From contig JBBDQO010000043.1 in NCBI GenBank assembly GCA_040905925.1, forward strand, positions 1 through 45,036: a stretch of 45,036 nt of DNA. The letters are read 5' to 3'. Position numbers and translations under genes: made by a program. This document shows, piece after piece, positions 15,185 through 22,855 of the stretch. Origin of the DNA: JALYNX01 sp040905925. Lineage in GTDB: Bacteria; Actinomycetota; Acidimicrobiia; Spongiisociales; ZC4RG35. The first letter of the stretch is position 1, and every line of letters starts with the position of its first letter. The notes beneath the pieces are model-generated. The model did not search any database and was not told the origin of the DNA. It saw nothing but the letters and a program-made list of their open reading frames with translations.

Positions 15185-15937
15185 ATGAGAGAGGTGAGAA
15201 GACTCTCGGTCGTTTTGGCGATGGTTGCAGCCATGTCTTTATCTGCGGCTCCAGCTGCGCTGGGGGACGCTCATCTGCCGACTTGTCTGGGCATAGATCT
15301 CGGAGACCCGATGTTTGAGGGTGGCAACATCATTCTCGGTACCGACGGCAAGGATGTCCTCGTCGGGACAGATGGGTTTGACGTGATCATCGCTGGAGAA
15401 GGCGATGACATCATTCGTGCTCTGGGTGGGGACGATTTGATGGCCGGATGCGGCGGTGACGACCTCATCTTCGGCGGCGATGGCAACGACGGGATTCTGG
15501 GAGATGATCTGGCTTTCTTCGGTGATCCGAACGCAGTCGGTGGAAACGATCGGATTCACGGAGGCAGCGGCAACGACGAGATCCTTGCCGGTCCTGGCAA
15601 CGACATCGTTCATGGTGACGCTGGAGATGACTCCCTTTTTCTCGCACAAGGCAACGACCAGGGCTACGGAGGCAGCGGAGACGACTTCATCATCGGTGGA
15701 CTCGGAGACGACTCCGTCTTCGGACAGGCGGGAGCAGACACGCTATTTGGCGGACCTCACTCCGACCACATCAACGGTGGTCCGGGTGACGACTTCATAG
15801 GTGGTGACACACCAGCGTTCTTCCCACCGCCACCGGATGTTGACCTTCCACCGGGTGACGACGTCTGTCAGGGTGCAGCAGGAACCGACACCTCACTCGG
15901 CTGTGAGGCCAACCTGTCTATCGAAGAAGAGCTGTAG
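15185..15937 (+). CDS. Secreted RTX-type (hemolysin-type) calcium-binding repeat protein
   Basis: A 250-aa protein from the ATG at 15185, which is preceded by AGAAAGGGGG. A signal peptide (MREVRRLSVVLAMVAAMS..., ending near APAALGDA, residue 28) is followed by GTDGKDVLVGTDGFDVIIAG. Many nonapeptide-like units follow, such as GGDDLIFGGDGND, GGSGNDEILAGPGND, GGSGDDFIIGGLGDD and GGPGDDFIGGD. These form parallel beta-rolls that bind Ca2+ outside the cell. Cysteines occur near the N-terminus (PTCLG), mid-region (AGCGG) and C-terminus (DDVCQG, LGCEAN). It has no catalytic domain. It may be an adhesin or matrix protein. A terminator follows at 15962. Confidence 0.8.
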   Translation: MREVRRLSVVLAMVAAMSLSAAPAALGDAHLPTCLGIDLGDPMFEGGNIILGTDGKDVLVGTDGFDVIIAGEGDDIIRALGGDDLMAGCGGDDLIFGGDGNDGILGDDLAFFGDPNAVGGNDRIHGGSGNDEILAGPGNDIVHGDAGDDSLFLAQGNDQGYGGSGDDFIIGGLGDDSVFGQAGADTLFGGPHSDHINGGPGDDFIGGDTPAFFPPPPDVDLPPGDDVCQGAAGTDTSLGCEANLSIEEEL

Positions 15938-15961
15938 CAGCAAGCCAATCAGCAGAATCCT

Positions 15962-15994
15962 GGGGAGACTCGGTCGTCGTCATCGGGTCTCCCC
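15962..15994 (+). terminator. Stem-loop terminator after the RTX-type gene
   Basis: GGGGAGAC (15962-15969) pairs with GTCTCCCC (15987-15994). Further weaker pairs extend inward, and GTTTCG follows. The remaining bases to 16286 hold no gene that I can support. Confidence 0.65.
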
Positions 15995-16286
15995 GTTTCG
16001 CCTACGTCCGTTCATCACAGCCCGACTAGAACAGCGCATAACGCGCGCGCGCCGGAGGCACGATCAGTCAGTGCAGGGCGCTCACTATCCGGCAAAATAT
16101 GCGCTATCGGATAACAACGCCCCGCGTGCTTCTATCAGGGTCAACGCCGCCGCTAGAGGGGTTGAGGAGGCTGCTGTCACGCTGTAATGCAAATCTCACG
16201 CTGTCTCACGTGGCCCGTCCCACAGCCGCGCCACAGGACCGTGAAAGGGCGCCGTTTCCCCTGGTCAGAGTGGTTTGACTGCATCT

Positions 16287-16329
16287 TTCGCAACGAGGGG
16301 GTCACGGGTTCAAATCCCGTCAGCTCCAC
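16287..16329 (+). repeat. Right attachment repeat (tRNA-Ala 3' segment copy)
   Basis: An exact 43-base copy of 10386-10428, starting at the anticodon loop and ending one base past the discriminator. The 5' half of the tRNA is absent, so this is an att site, not a gene. Direct repeats TCACGCTGT at 16177-16185 and 16196-16204 lie about 80-110 bases before it. Confidence 0.85.
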
Positions 16330-16461
16330 CGTGAATCGTCAACTATTAGTTGGCGAAATCGCCGATCGTCTTCATGATCCGAACTTGCTGGCGAACACCT
16401 CGCGACCACATCAGGACTTCTTCTCGGTGGTTAGGTGTGACGGAGCTGCTGCGTAGGCTTT

Positions 16462-16561
16462 AGTTCCGCAAGGCGACAGTTACGGAACTGATTACTTGTT
16501 TTCGTTCTCGAAGGGATCAATTTCGGCACTAAACTAGTGTATTGTTCCGAAAACCGAACAA
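16462..16561. promoter_or_regulatory. Candidate autoregulatory region of the Fic gene
   Basis: Three copies of the half-site GTTCCG occur just before the Fic start. AGTTCCG (16462-16468) and CGGAACT (16483-16489) form an inverted pair 14 bases apart. TTGTTC (16542-16547) with GAACAA (16556-16561) forms a second dyad with 8 bases between. A separate perfect dyad CACTA-AAC-TAGTG lies at 16527-16539 over the likely -10 region. Because the Fic protein has its own C-terminal winged helix, these may be its binding sites. Confidence 0.45.
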
Positions 16562-16574
16562 AGAAGAACGAAGA

Positions 16575-17726
16575 ATGAAGGCTGGATATAGGGAACCGCG
16601 CCACTGGATATCTGCCGATGGTCGTCAGTCGGCTGAGATCGATGTGTACATCCCAGCTTCAATCTCGGACCAACGTATCGCTTCTGACAGCCCGGCCGAA
16701 GAAGTTGTGGCAGAACGAGCCATCCAATCGCTCAAGGGTCAGATAGCGCTCCGGCCGCTCGCGGCGATCCTTCTGCGATCCGAGGGCATTGCCTCGTCGC
16801 GCATTGAAGGTGAAGTCGCTTCGACGCGACGGGTGTTCGAGGCCGAATACGCTCCCGATGACGTCTCGGATCGACAAGCATGGCGAATTGTCGATTCGAT
16901 TCGCGTGATGAGCGACGTCATCTCGGACGCTGGACACGCTGTCAAGCCACAAGATTTCGATCGGTGGCATGCCCTCCTCTTTGACGGAGTGCCTGTCATG
17001 TTCGAGCCAGGTGTGGTCAGAACCAAGCAAAACTGGATCGGGACCAGAACCGACACTCCTGTTGGAGCAGACTTCATTCCGGCACCGCCCGAGTTGTTGG
17101 ATGACGCTCTAAGGGATCTCGCCGCCTTCATCGATCGTGTTGACGTGGCGCCGTTGACTCAAGCAGCTGTGGCGCACGCCCAGTTCGAGACAATCCATCC
17201 ATATCCTGATGGCAATGGACGCATTGGGCGAGCCCTCGTGTACCGATGCTGGGCATACCGCGGAGTAACGACGGCGATCAATCCACCAATCAGTCGGATT
17301 CTCGCTGAGAATCGCAATACGTATATCGACGGCCTGGCCGCCTACCGCGATGGCGACGTCGGCAGATGGCTCCACTTCTTCTTTGAGGTCGTCCAGTCGG
17401 CCGTGTCCTATACGCACTCCTTGGCGACGCGACTTGAGGCTCTCGCCGACGAGTGGCACCACCGTCTCGAGGGCACTCATGAAGACGCACTGGCTAGGCG
17501 CCTAGTCAATGAGCTCTCGATGAAACCGGTCCTGTCGGCGACAGAGGTCGCGGAACGCCACGGTGTAACGGAGCGGGGTGCTCGAGCAGCGCTGGACGAC
17601 CTCGTACAGCGCGAGATCCTCACCTTCGGATCTCTGCGCAAGGCAAAACGAGGCCGGCCGACCAAGGTGTACGAAGCCAAGGAGCTCTTCGCACTGTTAG
17701 ATCTTGCGCCGCAGGATCTGGCCTAG
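16575..17726 (+). CDS. Fic-family AMP-transferase with C-terminal winged helix
   Basis: A protein of 383 aa from the ATG at 16575; an in-frame TTG at 16542 lies inside an inverted repeat and is less likely. The N-terminal region carries an inhibitory motif SSRIEG (about 74-79, of the SxxxEG form). The Fic core motif is HPYPDGNGRIGRA (about 208-220) with the catalytic His. The C-terminus has SATEVAERHGVTERGARAAL, then KRGRPTKVY, a winged-helix region. Fic enzymes transfer AMP or related groups to Ser, Thr or Tyr of target proteins, and the N-terminal helix keeps them inactive. With its own operators upstream it looks like a self-regulated single-gene module. It lies just outside the right att repeat. 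Confidence 0.85.
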   Translation: MKAGYREPRHWISADGRQSAEIDVYIPASISDQRIASDSPAEEVVAERAIQSLKGQIALRPLAAILLRSEGIASSRIEGEVASTRRVFEAEYAPDDVSDRQAWRIVDSIRVMSDVISDAGHAVKPQDFDRWHALLFDGVPVMFEPGVVRTKQNWIGTRTDTPVGADFIPAPPELLDDALRDLAAFIDRVDVAPLTQAAVAHAQFETIHPYPDGNGRIGRALVYRCWAYRGVTTAINPPISRILAENRNTYIDGLAAYRDGDVGRWLHFFFEVVQSAVSYTHSLATRLEALADEWHHRLEGTHEDALARRLVNELSMKPVLSATEVAERHGVTERGARAALDDLVQREILTFGSLRKAKRGRPTKVYEAKELFALLDLAPQDLA

Positions 17727-17795
17727 CTGTCCTTCGCAATCATTGTCGGGCAAGGGCCAGTGGAACCTCGAGGAAGAACTTCGCCCAAGACCGAA

Positions 17796-18175
17796 GGTGG
17801 TCGCTCGCCGGGTCGACAGAGCCGGCCGGATCAGCATTCTCAAGATCGTTATCACGTCGGTCGCTACCTCGCCGGTCAGACGGTGACCGTCGAATCCCGA
17901 GACGGACTGCGCCACGTCACACACAACGGCGTAGTCGTCGCAACCCATGCTCGTCGTCATCTCCTCGATGACGACGACAAGATGGACCGCTGACCCAACG
18001 CCTCCCGCCCGGCACCTCCCACCACGGGCCACGAGGTGCTCCGCAAGGTCGACTCTCACGGTTCATGAGTTTCGCCGGGACCGGCTACCGGGTCGGTAAC
18101 CGCCACATCGGTCAGACACGCGACATAACGGGGCGTCGGTTCGACTCCAGCCCTCACGCGTCGACCCCGGCTTAG
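17796..18175 (+). pseudogene. Frameshifted C-terminal remnant of an IS481-type transposase
   Basis: Translated pieces in successive frames read KVVARRVDRAGRISIL, then DRYHVGRYLAGQTVTVESRD and GVVVATHARRHLLDDDDKMDR, then TTGHEVLRKVDSHGS, then MSFAGTGYRVGNRHIGQTRD. Together they match the two repeated beta-barrel segments at the C-terminus of DDE transposases of the IS481 kind. At least two frameshifts are needed; the one at about 18064 looks like a single-base deletion. The catalytic DDE part is missing and no inverted repeats were found. The fragment fills most of the gap between the Fic gene and ccdA. Confidence 0.65.
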
Positions 18176-18199
18176 ACTTCGGTTCGGAAGGGAGCGTCG

Positions 18200-19189
18200 A
18201 TGCTCGACGGCACCGCCGCCTCGTACGCACTGCTGCTCGGCGTGGTCGCGGCATTCAACCCATGCGGCTTCGCATTGCTGCCCGCTTACCTCACGTTGAT
18301 CGTGACCGACAGCGCCGAATCGGCGAACTCGCGCGCGGTCGCCCTGCGACGCGCTGTCGGGTTTGGTCTGGCGATGACGCTTGGCTTCCTGGCGGTTTTC
18401 ACCGCGTTCGGGCTGCTGTTCGGCGCCGTGAGCCTGGGCCTGCAGGGGTCCATCCTGCCGTACGCGTCGTACGTCACGGTGGCCATCGGCGTCGTGGTCA
18501 CATGGCTCGGCGTCGTGGCCGTCATCAAAGGCGAGTTGCGGGGTCCGGGGCTGCGTATCCAGTTGCGAGCGCCGCGGACCACGTTCTGGTCGCAGGTCGT
18601 TTACGGGGCGAGCTTCGCCGTGGCGTCGCTCAGCTGCACGATCGGCCTGTTTCTCGCGGTGGTATCCCAGGCGCTCGTGGCGTCGAACCCGCTGGGTGCG
18701 TTGCTGCCGTTCGTCATCTATGGCGTCGGCATGGGCGCATCGGTGGTGACCGTGTCCATGGTCGCGGCGCTGGCCGGCTCGGGCGTCGCCGCGGCGCTGC
18801 CCCGCAAGACCACGCTCATCATGCGGGTGGGCGGCATGCTCATGATCTTGGCCGGGCTCTACGTCGTCGTGTTCGGGCTCGCCGAGATCCTGCCGCGGCT
18901 CGGCATCGACGCGTTAGGTCCGGTGCTGCTCGCGACAGCGCGTTGGCAGGCCTTGGTGACCGAGGCGATCCAGTCGTGGGGCACGCCGGTGTTGTTGGCC
19001 ATTGTGGCGGCAGTGACGTGCGCTGTCGTGTGGGTGTACCTGCTCGGGCGCCGGGGCGACCGGACCGATGCGAGCGGCTCCACCGCCGAGCCCCCTAAGC
19101 CCGACCAGGCCCCAGCCCCGCCTTACGAGCAGACCGCGGCCACCAACACGCTCCACGACCTCGATGGCGCCGTGAGATTGAAGGACTAG
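18200..19189 (+). CDS. ccdA: CcdA-family cytochrome c biogenesis / thiol-redox membrane protein
   Basis: A 329-aa protein with about six to eight membrane helices and a hydrophilic C-terminal tail rich in Pro and Ala (from about 285). The two conserved cysteines are Cys22 in AAFNPCGFALLPAYL and Cys146 in VASLSCTIGLFL, which pass electrons across the membrane from cytoplasmic thioredoxin. The ATG has GGAAGGGAG upstream. The convergent neighbour encodes an exported thioredoxin-like lipoprotein, a likely electron acceptor. Gene order and the adjoining transposase remnant suggest the pair was acquired. In some actinobacteria such pairs accompany metal-resistance genes, but none is seen here. Confidence 0.85.
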   Translation: MLDGTAASYALLLGVVAAFNPCGFALLPAYLTLIVTDSAESANSRAVALRRAVGFGLAMTLGFLAVFTAFGLLFGAVSLGLQGSILPYASYVTVAIGVVVTWLGVVAVIKGELRGPGLRIQLRAPRTTFWSQVVYGASFAVASLSCTIGLFLAVVSQALVASNPLGALLPFVIYGVGMGASVVTVSMVAALAGSGVAAALPRKTTLIMRVGGMLMILAGLYVVVFGLAEILPRLGIDALGPVLLATARWQALVTEAIQSWGTPVLLAIVAAVTCAVVWVYLLGRRGDRTDASGSTAEPPKPDQAPAPPYEQTAATNTLHDLDGAVRLKD

Positions 19190-19199
19190 GCCGGGCGAG

Positions 19200-19739
19200 T
19201 CACTTGCTTGTGAGGATCTCGACCTCGGTCAGGATGTCGTCGGTGGTGAGGCCGGAGCCCGCACGGCGCGCTGTGCCGTCTTGGTTCACGAAGTAGAACG
19301 CCGGCTGCAGCACCACGCCGAAGCCCTCCCAGATCGACCCATCGGTGTCGACGACGTGTGTCACACCGCCCGTGCCGGTCCAGTCGAGGAACTCGCCCAT
19401 CTCCGCCAGGTTGTCGGAACGGCCCGCGATGCCGATGAACTCGACGTCGTCGGGCAGCTCCGCCAGCGCCGGCGCCACCTCGTGCTTGCCCTCGACCAGG
19501 CACGTTGGGCACCACGGCGCCCAGAACCAGAGCACCACGTCCTTGCCCTTGAGCGACTCTCCGTCGAGGGTGCCGCCGTCGAGCGTCTGCGCCGTGAAGT
19601 CGAAAGCGCCGCGCTCTTCCTCGGAGGCCGTCGGCGCGCTTGTCGGGTCGCTGCCCGACGACGTCGAGGGTGCACAGCCGGCCAGAAGCATCGCGGTCAC
19701 GGCGGCGCCGATGAAGCCGCGCCTGAGAGTGTTTCCCAT
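19200..19739 (-). CDS. TlpA-like thioredoxin-fold lipoprotein
   Basis: A 179-aa protein from the ATG at 19739, preceded by GAGGGAGA. An N-terminal signal ends in a lipobox (AMLLAGC, Cys22) and is followed by a Ser/Thr/Pro linker. The redoxin domain has VVLWFWAPWCPTCLVE with the catalytic Cys77-x2-Cys80 and a later LQPAFYFVNQDG with the cis-proline region. It is expected to be anchored outside the membrane and to reduce or oxidise thiols, receiving electrons from CcdA, whose gene ends 10 bases away in convergent orientation. Upstream in-frame codons to 19856 are not supported as coding. Confidence 0.85.
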   Translation of the reverse strand: MGNTLRRGFIGAAVTAMLLAGCAPSTSSGSDPTSAPTASEEERGAFDFTAQTLDGGTLDGESLKGKDVVLWFWAPWCPTCLVEGKHEVAPALAELPDDVEFIGIAGRSDNLAEMGEFLDWTGTGGVTHVVDTDGSIWEGFGVVLQPAFYFVNQDGTARRAGSGLTTDDILTEVEILTSK

Positions 19740-19848
19740 GCCAGTCTCCCTCGCCCGCGTACGACAACGTAGTGGTGACGGCGGGCCTAATGATACCCAT
19801 GCGTGGGGAAGCCAGGGAGGCGGAGACGCCGTAGTACTCGGCTCGTGC

Positions 19849-20895
19849 CTATTCACGCCCAGATTCTGCCGTACCGATTGTGCTCTCGCGAATCATCAGC
19901 TCGGCGTGGAGGGGGATGGCGACGGGCGGGGTCGCGCTGCCATCGAACTCAGACCACAGCCTCCGCACCGCCTGTCTCCCCATTTCGGCGAGTGGCTGCC
20001 CAACCGAGGTGAGCGGTGGTGCAAACCATGCGGCTTCATCGATGTCGTCAAAGCCGGTGACCGCCACGTCCTCGGGAATGCGCAGTCGTCTGCCTCGCAG
20101 AGTGTGCATGGCCCCAAGCGCCATCCGGTCATTGGCGGCTACCACGGCATCGAGATCCGGGATGCGGTCGAGAAGGGCGCTCATGGCGGCGGCTCCACTA
20201 GGGGCAGACCAATCGCCCTCTTCGCAAAGACCGGGGTCGGCCTCGAGATGGTGCCTGTCCAATCCGCGCTCCCATCCATCTCGGCGGTCGTGCGCCTCGT
20301 GCCAGTTTGCAGGGCCGGAGATGTGGCCGATCCGGGATCTGCCAATCGACACCAGATGGTCAACGACCTCCTCCACTGCGGCGACGTTGTCGACCAGCAC
20401 ACTGGAGTATCTGTCCGATACCCCTGCCTTGACGAACACCACCGGTTCATGATGGTCGTGAAGCACCGCTTTGATACGGTCCACCGCCTGCCCGATCGCA
20501 GGTACCGACATGATGATGCCGTCGACATGGTGCTCGACTAGGGCTGAGATGGCAGGACGCGGATCGTCGAGGCTGTCGCCTTCGGGTAGTTCGGCGATGA
20601 GCACAGTGAGCCCGAGACTCGCTGACTCATCGATGATGCCACGCAAGGTGAGTGCGGTGCCCGTGTATCCCATCCCGGCGAGGAGCACACCGATCGCGTT
20701 GCTGCGCCTGGCCACGAGGGTTCGGGCGACGGCACTCGGCCTGTACCCCAGCGTGGCGATGACATCTTCGACCCGCTCTCTCGTGTCGGAGGCCACATCC
20801 GGGCGGTTGTTGATGACGCGGGACACAGTCTGTGTTGACACACCACTATGCGCAGCCACGTCTTTGATCGTGACTCTGCGGCGTGACTCCAGCAT
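19849..20895 (-). CDS. LacI-family transcriptional regulator
   Basis: A 348-aa regulator. The helix-turn-helix is VTIKDVAAHSGVSTQTVSRV (about 8-27) followed by the hinge helix region YRPSAVARTLVARRSN. The rest is a periplasmic-binding-protein-like ligand domain with VDGIIMSVPA, DAVVAANDRMALGAM and DVAVTGFDDIDEAAWFAPPLTSV, all usual LacI-family landmarks. It is divergent from a broken sugar ABC transporter, and a LacI-type operator lies between them. The ligand is probably the sugar once imported by that transporter, perhaps of the galactofuranose/ribose group. Confidence 0.9.
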   Translation of the reverse strand: MLESRRRVTIKDVAAHSGVSTQTVSRVINNRPDVASDTRERVEDVIATLGYRPSAVARTLVARRSNAIGVLLAGMGYTGTALTLRGIIDESASLGLTVLIAELPEGDSLDDPRPAISALVEHHVDGIIMSVPAIGQAVDRIKAVLHDHHEPVVFVKAGVSDRYSSVLVDNVAAVEEVVDHLVSIGRSRIGHISGPANWHEAHDRRDGWERGLDRHHLEADPGLCEEGDWSAPSGAAAMSALLDRIPDLDAVVAANDRMALGAMHTLRGRRLRIPEDVAVTGFDDIDEAAWFAPPLTSVGQPLAEMGRQAVRRLWSEFDGSATPPVAIPLHAELMIRESTIGTAESGRE

Positions 20896-20958
20896 TGCCT
20901 AGCTCCTCTTCGAATCGAACGACTTCAGGGAATGTCAGTAGACAGGATACTCCCAAGA

Positions 20959-20984
20959 TGTTAGCGTTCCCGTTAACGATAACA
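20959..20984. promoter_or_regulatory. LacI-family operator
   Basis: TGTTAGCG (20959-20966) and CGATAACA (20977-20984) form an inverted repeat with one mismatch. They enclose a perfect CGTTAACG palindrome (20971-20978), the core typical of actinobacterial LacI operators. It lies 64 bases upstream of the divergent lacI start. Confidence 0.6.
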
Positions 20985-21071
20985 ACCGTACAGTCATCGA
21001 AGCTCGCGATGCGTTTTTTGCGGGCTTCACCAAGCACCCGGGTTGTTGTCAAGAGAAAAGAACCCCGAACA

Positions 21072-21425
21072 GTGAGGAGGAGGCTCTACGCCTCGAATAT
21101 CAGGGCGGCCGACGCAAACGCGGCGGGCCAGTTCATCGAGCTCTATGCGATCCTCGCGGTCGTGCTGGGCGGTACCTCGCTGATGGGCGGCAAGTTCAGC
21201 ATCGCGGGCACCGTCGTAGGCGTGTTGATCATCCAGACGCTCGACTCCACGATCCTCTTCCTCGGGGTGCCGTCGGCGCAGAGCCCAGTGTTCTTCGCCA
21301 TCGTCGTCATTGTCGTCGTGATCATCCAGTCGCCGCGTTTGCATCGTGTCGTACGGAACCTCGTCCGTGTGGCGCGCTCTCGCGGGACCAGCGAATCCAC
21401 CAATGACGTGGAGGTGGCGGGATGA
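21072..21425 (+). pseudogene. Truncated sugar ABC permease (YtfT-like C-terminus)
   Basis: From about 21087 the translation YASNIRAADANAAGQFIELY, then AILAVVLGGTSLMGGKFSIAG and IIQTLDSTILFLGVP, matches the last 110 or so residues of YtfT-type permeases. A full permease has about 320-340 residues; the N-terminal two-thirds are missing. Directly upstream is only the lacI promoter region. A deletion has therefore removed the substrate-binding protein, the ATPase and most of this permease. A GTG at 21072 after GAGG could still allow translation of the fragment. It overlaps the next permease by ATGA. Confidence 0.75.
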
Positions 21426-22441
21426 CAAACCTCGAGAGCGTCGGCTCGACACGTCGGGACTTTGGCGAGTACTACCACACGTTCTTGAGCCGGCATTCGT
21501 CGCTCCTCCCGACGCTCGCGGCAGTCGCCATCCTGATCCTGCTCTTCATCGGCGCGGAGATCTTCCTACGGGGAGACTTCATCTCCCCGAGAAACATCTC
21601 CGCGCTACTGCTGGACAACGCATTCCTGCTGATCCTGGCCGTCGGCATGACGTTTGTCATCCTCACCGCGGGCATCGACCTGGCCGTGGGCTCCGTGATG
21701 GCGTTCACCGGTATCTGGCTGGCGAAGCTCCTCGAAGCCGGGACGTCGCTGGCGATCGCCATACCGGCGATCATCCTGGGTGGCGCATTGATCGGCCTGC
21801 TCATCGGAGCATTGGTGCAGTTCTTCGACGTCCAGCCTTTCATCGCGTCGCTAGCGGGCCTGTTTCTCGCCCGCGGTCTCGCTTTCGTCGTGAGTCTTTC
21901 GTCGATCAAAGTCGAGACCCCGGCCGTGCTGTGGCTGCAGTCGACACGAATCCGGTTTGGCGATTGGTACATCACACCGACCGGCATCCTCGCGCTGGTG
22001 GTGGTCTTCGCCGGAGCGTATGTGATGCAGTACACCCGCTTCGGGCGGACGACATACGCGGTCGGCGGTAACGAGCAGGCAGCACTGATGGGTCTCAAGG
22101 TGGCACGCACCACGGTGGCCGTCTACGTGATTTCTGGCGTTTGCGGCGGCCTCGCCGGCCTGGTGCTGACCGCATATTCGGGCGCCGGCTATCCGCGCAA
22201 CGGGGTGGGCACGGAGCTCGACGTGATCGCTGCCGTCGTCATCGGCGGAACATTGCTGTCGGGAGGCCGGGGCTATGTGCTGGGCTCATTGGTCGGTGTG
22301 TTCGTCTACGGCACCATCAAAACCATCATCTCGTTCATGGGCGCCGAGCAGTCGTGGACGCAGATTGTCATCGGCGCGCTGCTCCTGCTGTTCATTGTGG
22401 TCCAGCGTGCGATCGTCGCCCGCTCGGATCGCCGAAGCTAA
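21422..22441 (+). CDS. Sugar ABC transporter permease, YjfF/RbsC family
   Basis: A 339-aa permease with eight to ten helices. It has the BPD_transp_2 signatures GMTFVILTAGIDLAVGSVMA (about 78-97), YAVGGNEQAALMGLKV (about 216-231) and DVIAAVVIGGTLLSGGRGYV. It would form the membrane channel together with the YtfT partner, which is truncated upstream. No ATPase or binding protein is present in the window, so this gene is probably non-functional unless partners are encoded elsewhere. It is intact in frame and overlaps the truncated permease. Confidence 0.85.
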   Translation: MTNLESVGSTRRDFGEYYHTFLSRHSSLLPTLAAVAILILLFIGAEIFLRGDFISPRNISALLLDNAFLLILAVGMTFVILTAGIDLAVGSVMAFTGIWLAKLLEAGTSLAIAIPAIILGGALIGLLIGALVQFFDVQPFIASLAGLFLARGLAFVVSLSSIKVETPAVLWLQSTRIRFGDWYITPTGILALVVVFAGAYVMQYTRFGRTTYAVGGNEQAALMGLKVARTTVAVYVISGVCGGLAGLVLTAYSGAGYPRNGVGTELDVIAAVVIGGTLLSGGRGYVLGSLVGVFVYGTIKTIISFMGAEQSWTQIVIGALLLLFIVVQRAIVARSDRRS

Positions 22442-22561
22442 CCAGGAATCGAATCCGGAGTCGTAATGCCACGAGGGCGACTTCCAGACAGCGGCCAGGA
22501 TTGGCTCAGCCACCCTTGTGTCGTGACACCGGCGTGGCACGCGTCCTTCTACTGCAACTGA

Positions 22562-22855
22562 ACGCAAAAGTCCGGTTCCTCTGTCCCACATTGGCTTCGG
22601 CAACGTTTTCCCCATCTCAACAACGCGATGGAGTATGTGGCCGATGCTCAACGGTTCCTTCGCAATCCCCCACCGGGCACGCTCATCATTGCCCGAAGTA
22701 ACGAAGATGTCATCAGGTTCGACGCGACTCTTGATACGTTTGGAGTGATGGATGCAGCTGGTGCTCCGAGGACCTACTTCGTGCCTGACCCGGCCGAGCA
22801 CGGATTCTCGACCAATCTTGATTACTTCCTGAGCCTTGGGACTCCGACGCCGTGA
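22562..22855 (+). pseudogene. Polymorphic-toxin C-terminal remnant
   Basis: An open frame from 22562 (a stop precedes it) reads SVPHWLRQRFPHLNNAMEYV, then ADAQRFLRNPPPGTLI, then DVIRFDATLDTFGVMDAAG and PRTYFVPDPAEHG. I recognise this pattern from the C-terminal toxin tips of large polymorphic toxins (filamentous haemagglutinin or RHS type). An internal ATG at 22628 could start a 75-aa product, but no ribosome binding site is clear. The large N-terminal carrier is missing. It overlaps the next gene by GTGA, as toxin and immunity genes often do. The family match is from memory of motifs and needs a search. Confidence 0.5.

Larger units (their letters stand above)
10386..16329. mobile_element. 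5.9-kb genomic island integrated at tRNA-Ala, no visible integrase
   Basis: The segment is bounded by 43-bp direct repeats of the tRNA-Ala 3' end. Inside are a small ORF, a HEPN/ApeA-like gene on the minus strand, an HD-GYP/LuxR gene, an ABM-like gene, a truncated tRNA-Ile and an RTX-type secreted protein gene. Coding density is lower than in the flanking core. No tyrosine or serine recombinase, relaxase or phage structural gene is visible. It is therefore either a degraded island or a passenger element moved by an integrase in trans. Confidence 0.7.

Noticed and set aside
15271..15800. DNA repeats in the RTX-type gene as a possible CRISPR or satellite array
   Set aside because: The repetition is that of codons for Gly-Gly-x-Gly-x-Asp units and is imperfect; there are no spacers of constant length. 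No CRISPR array was seen anywhere in the window.
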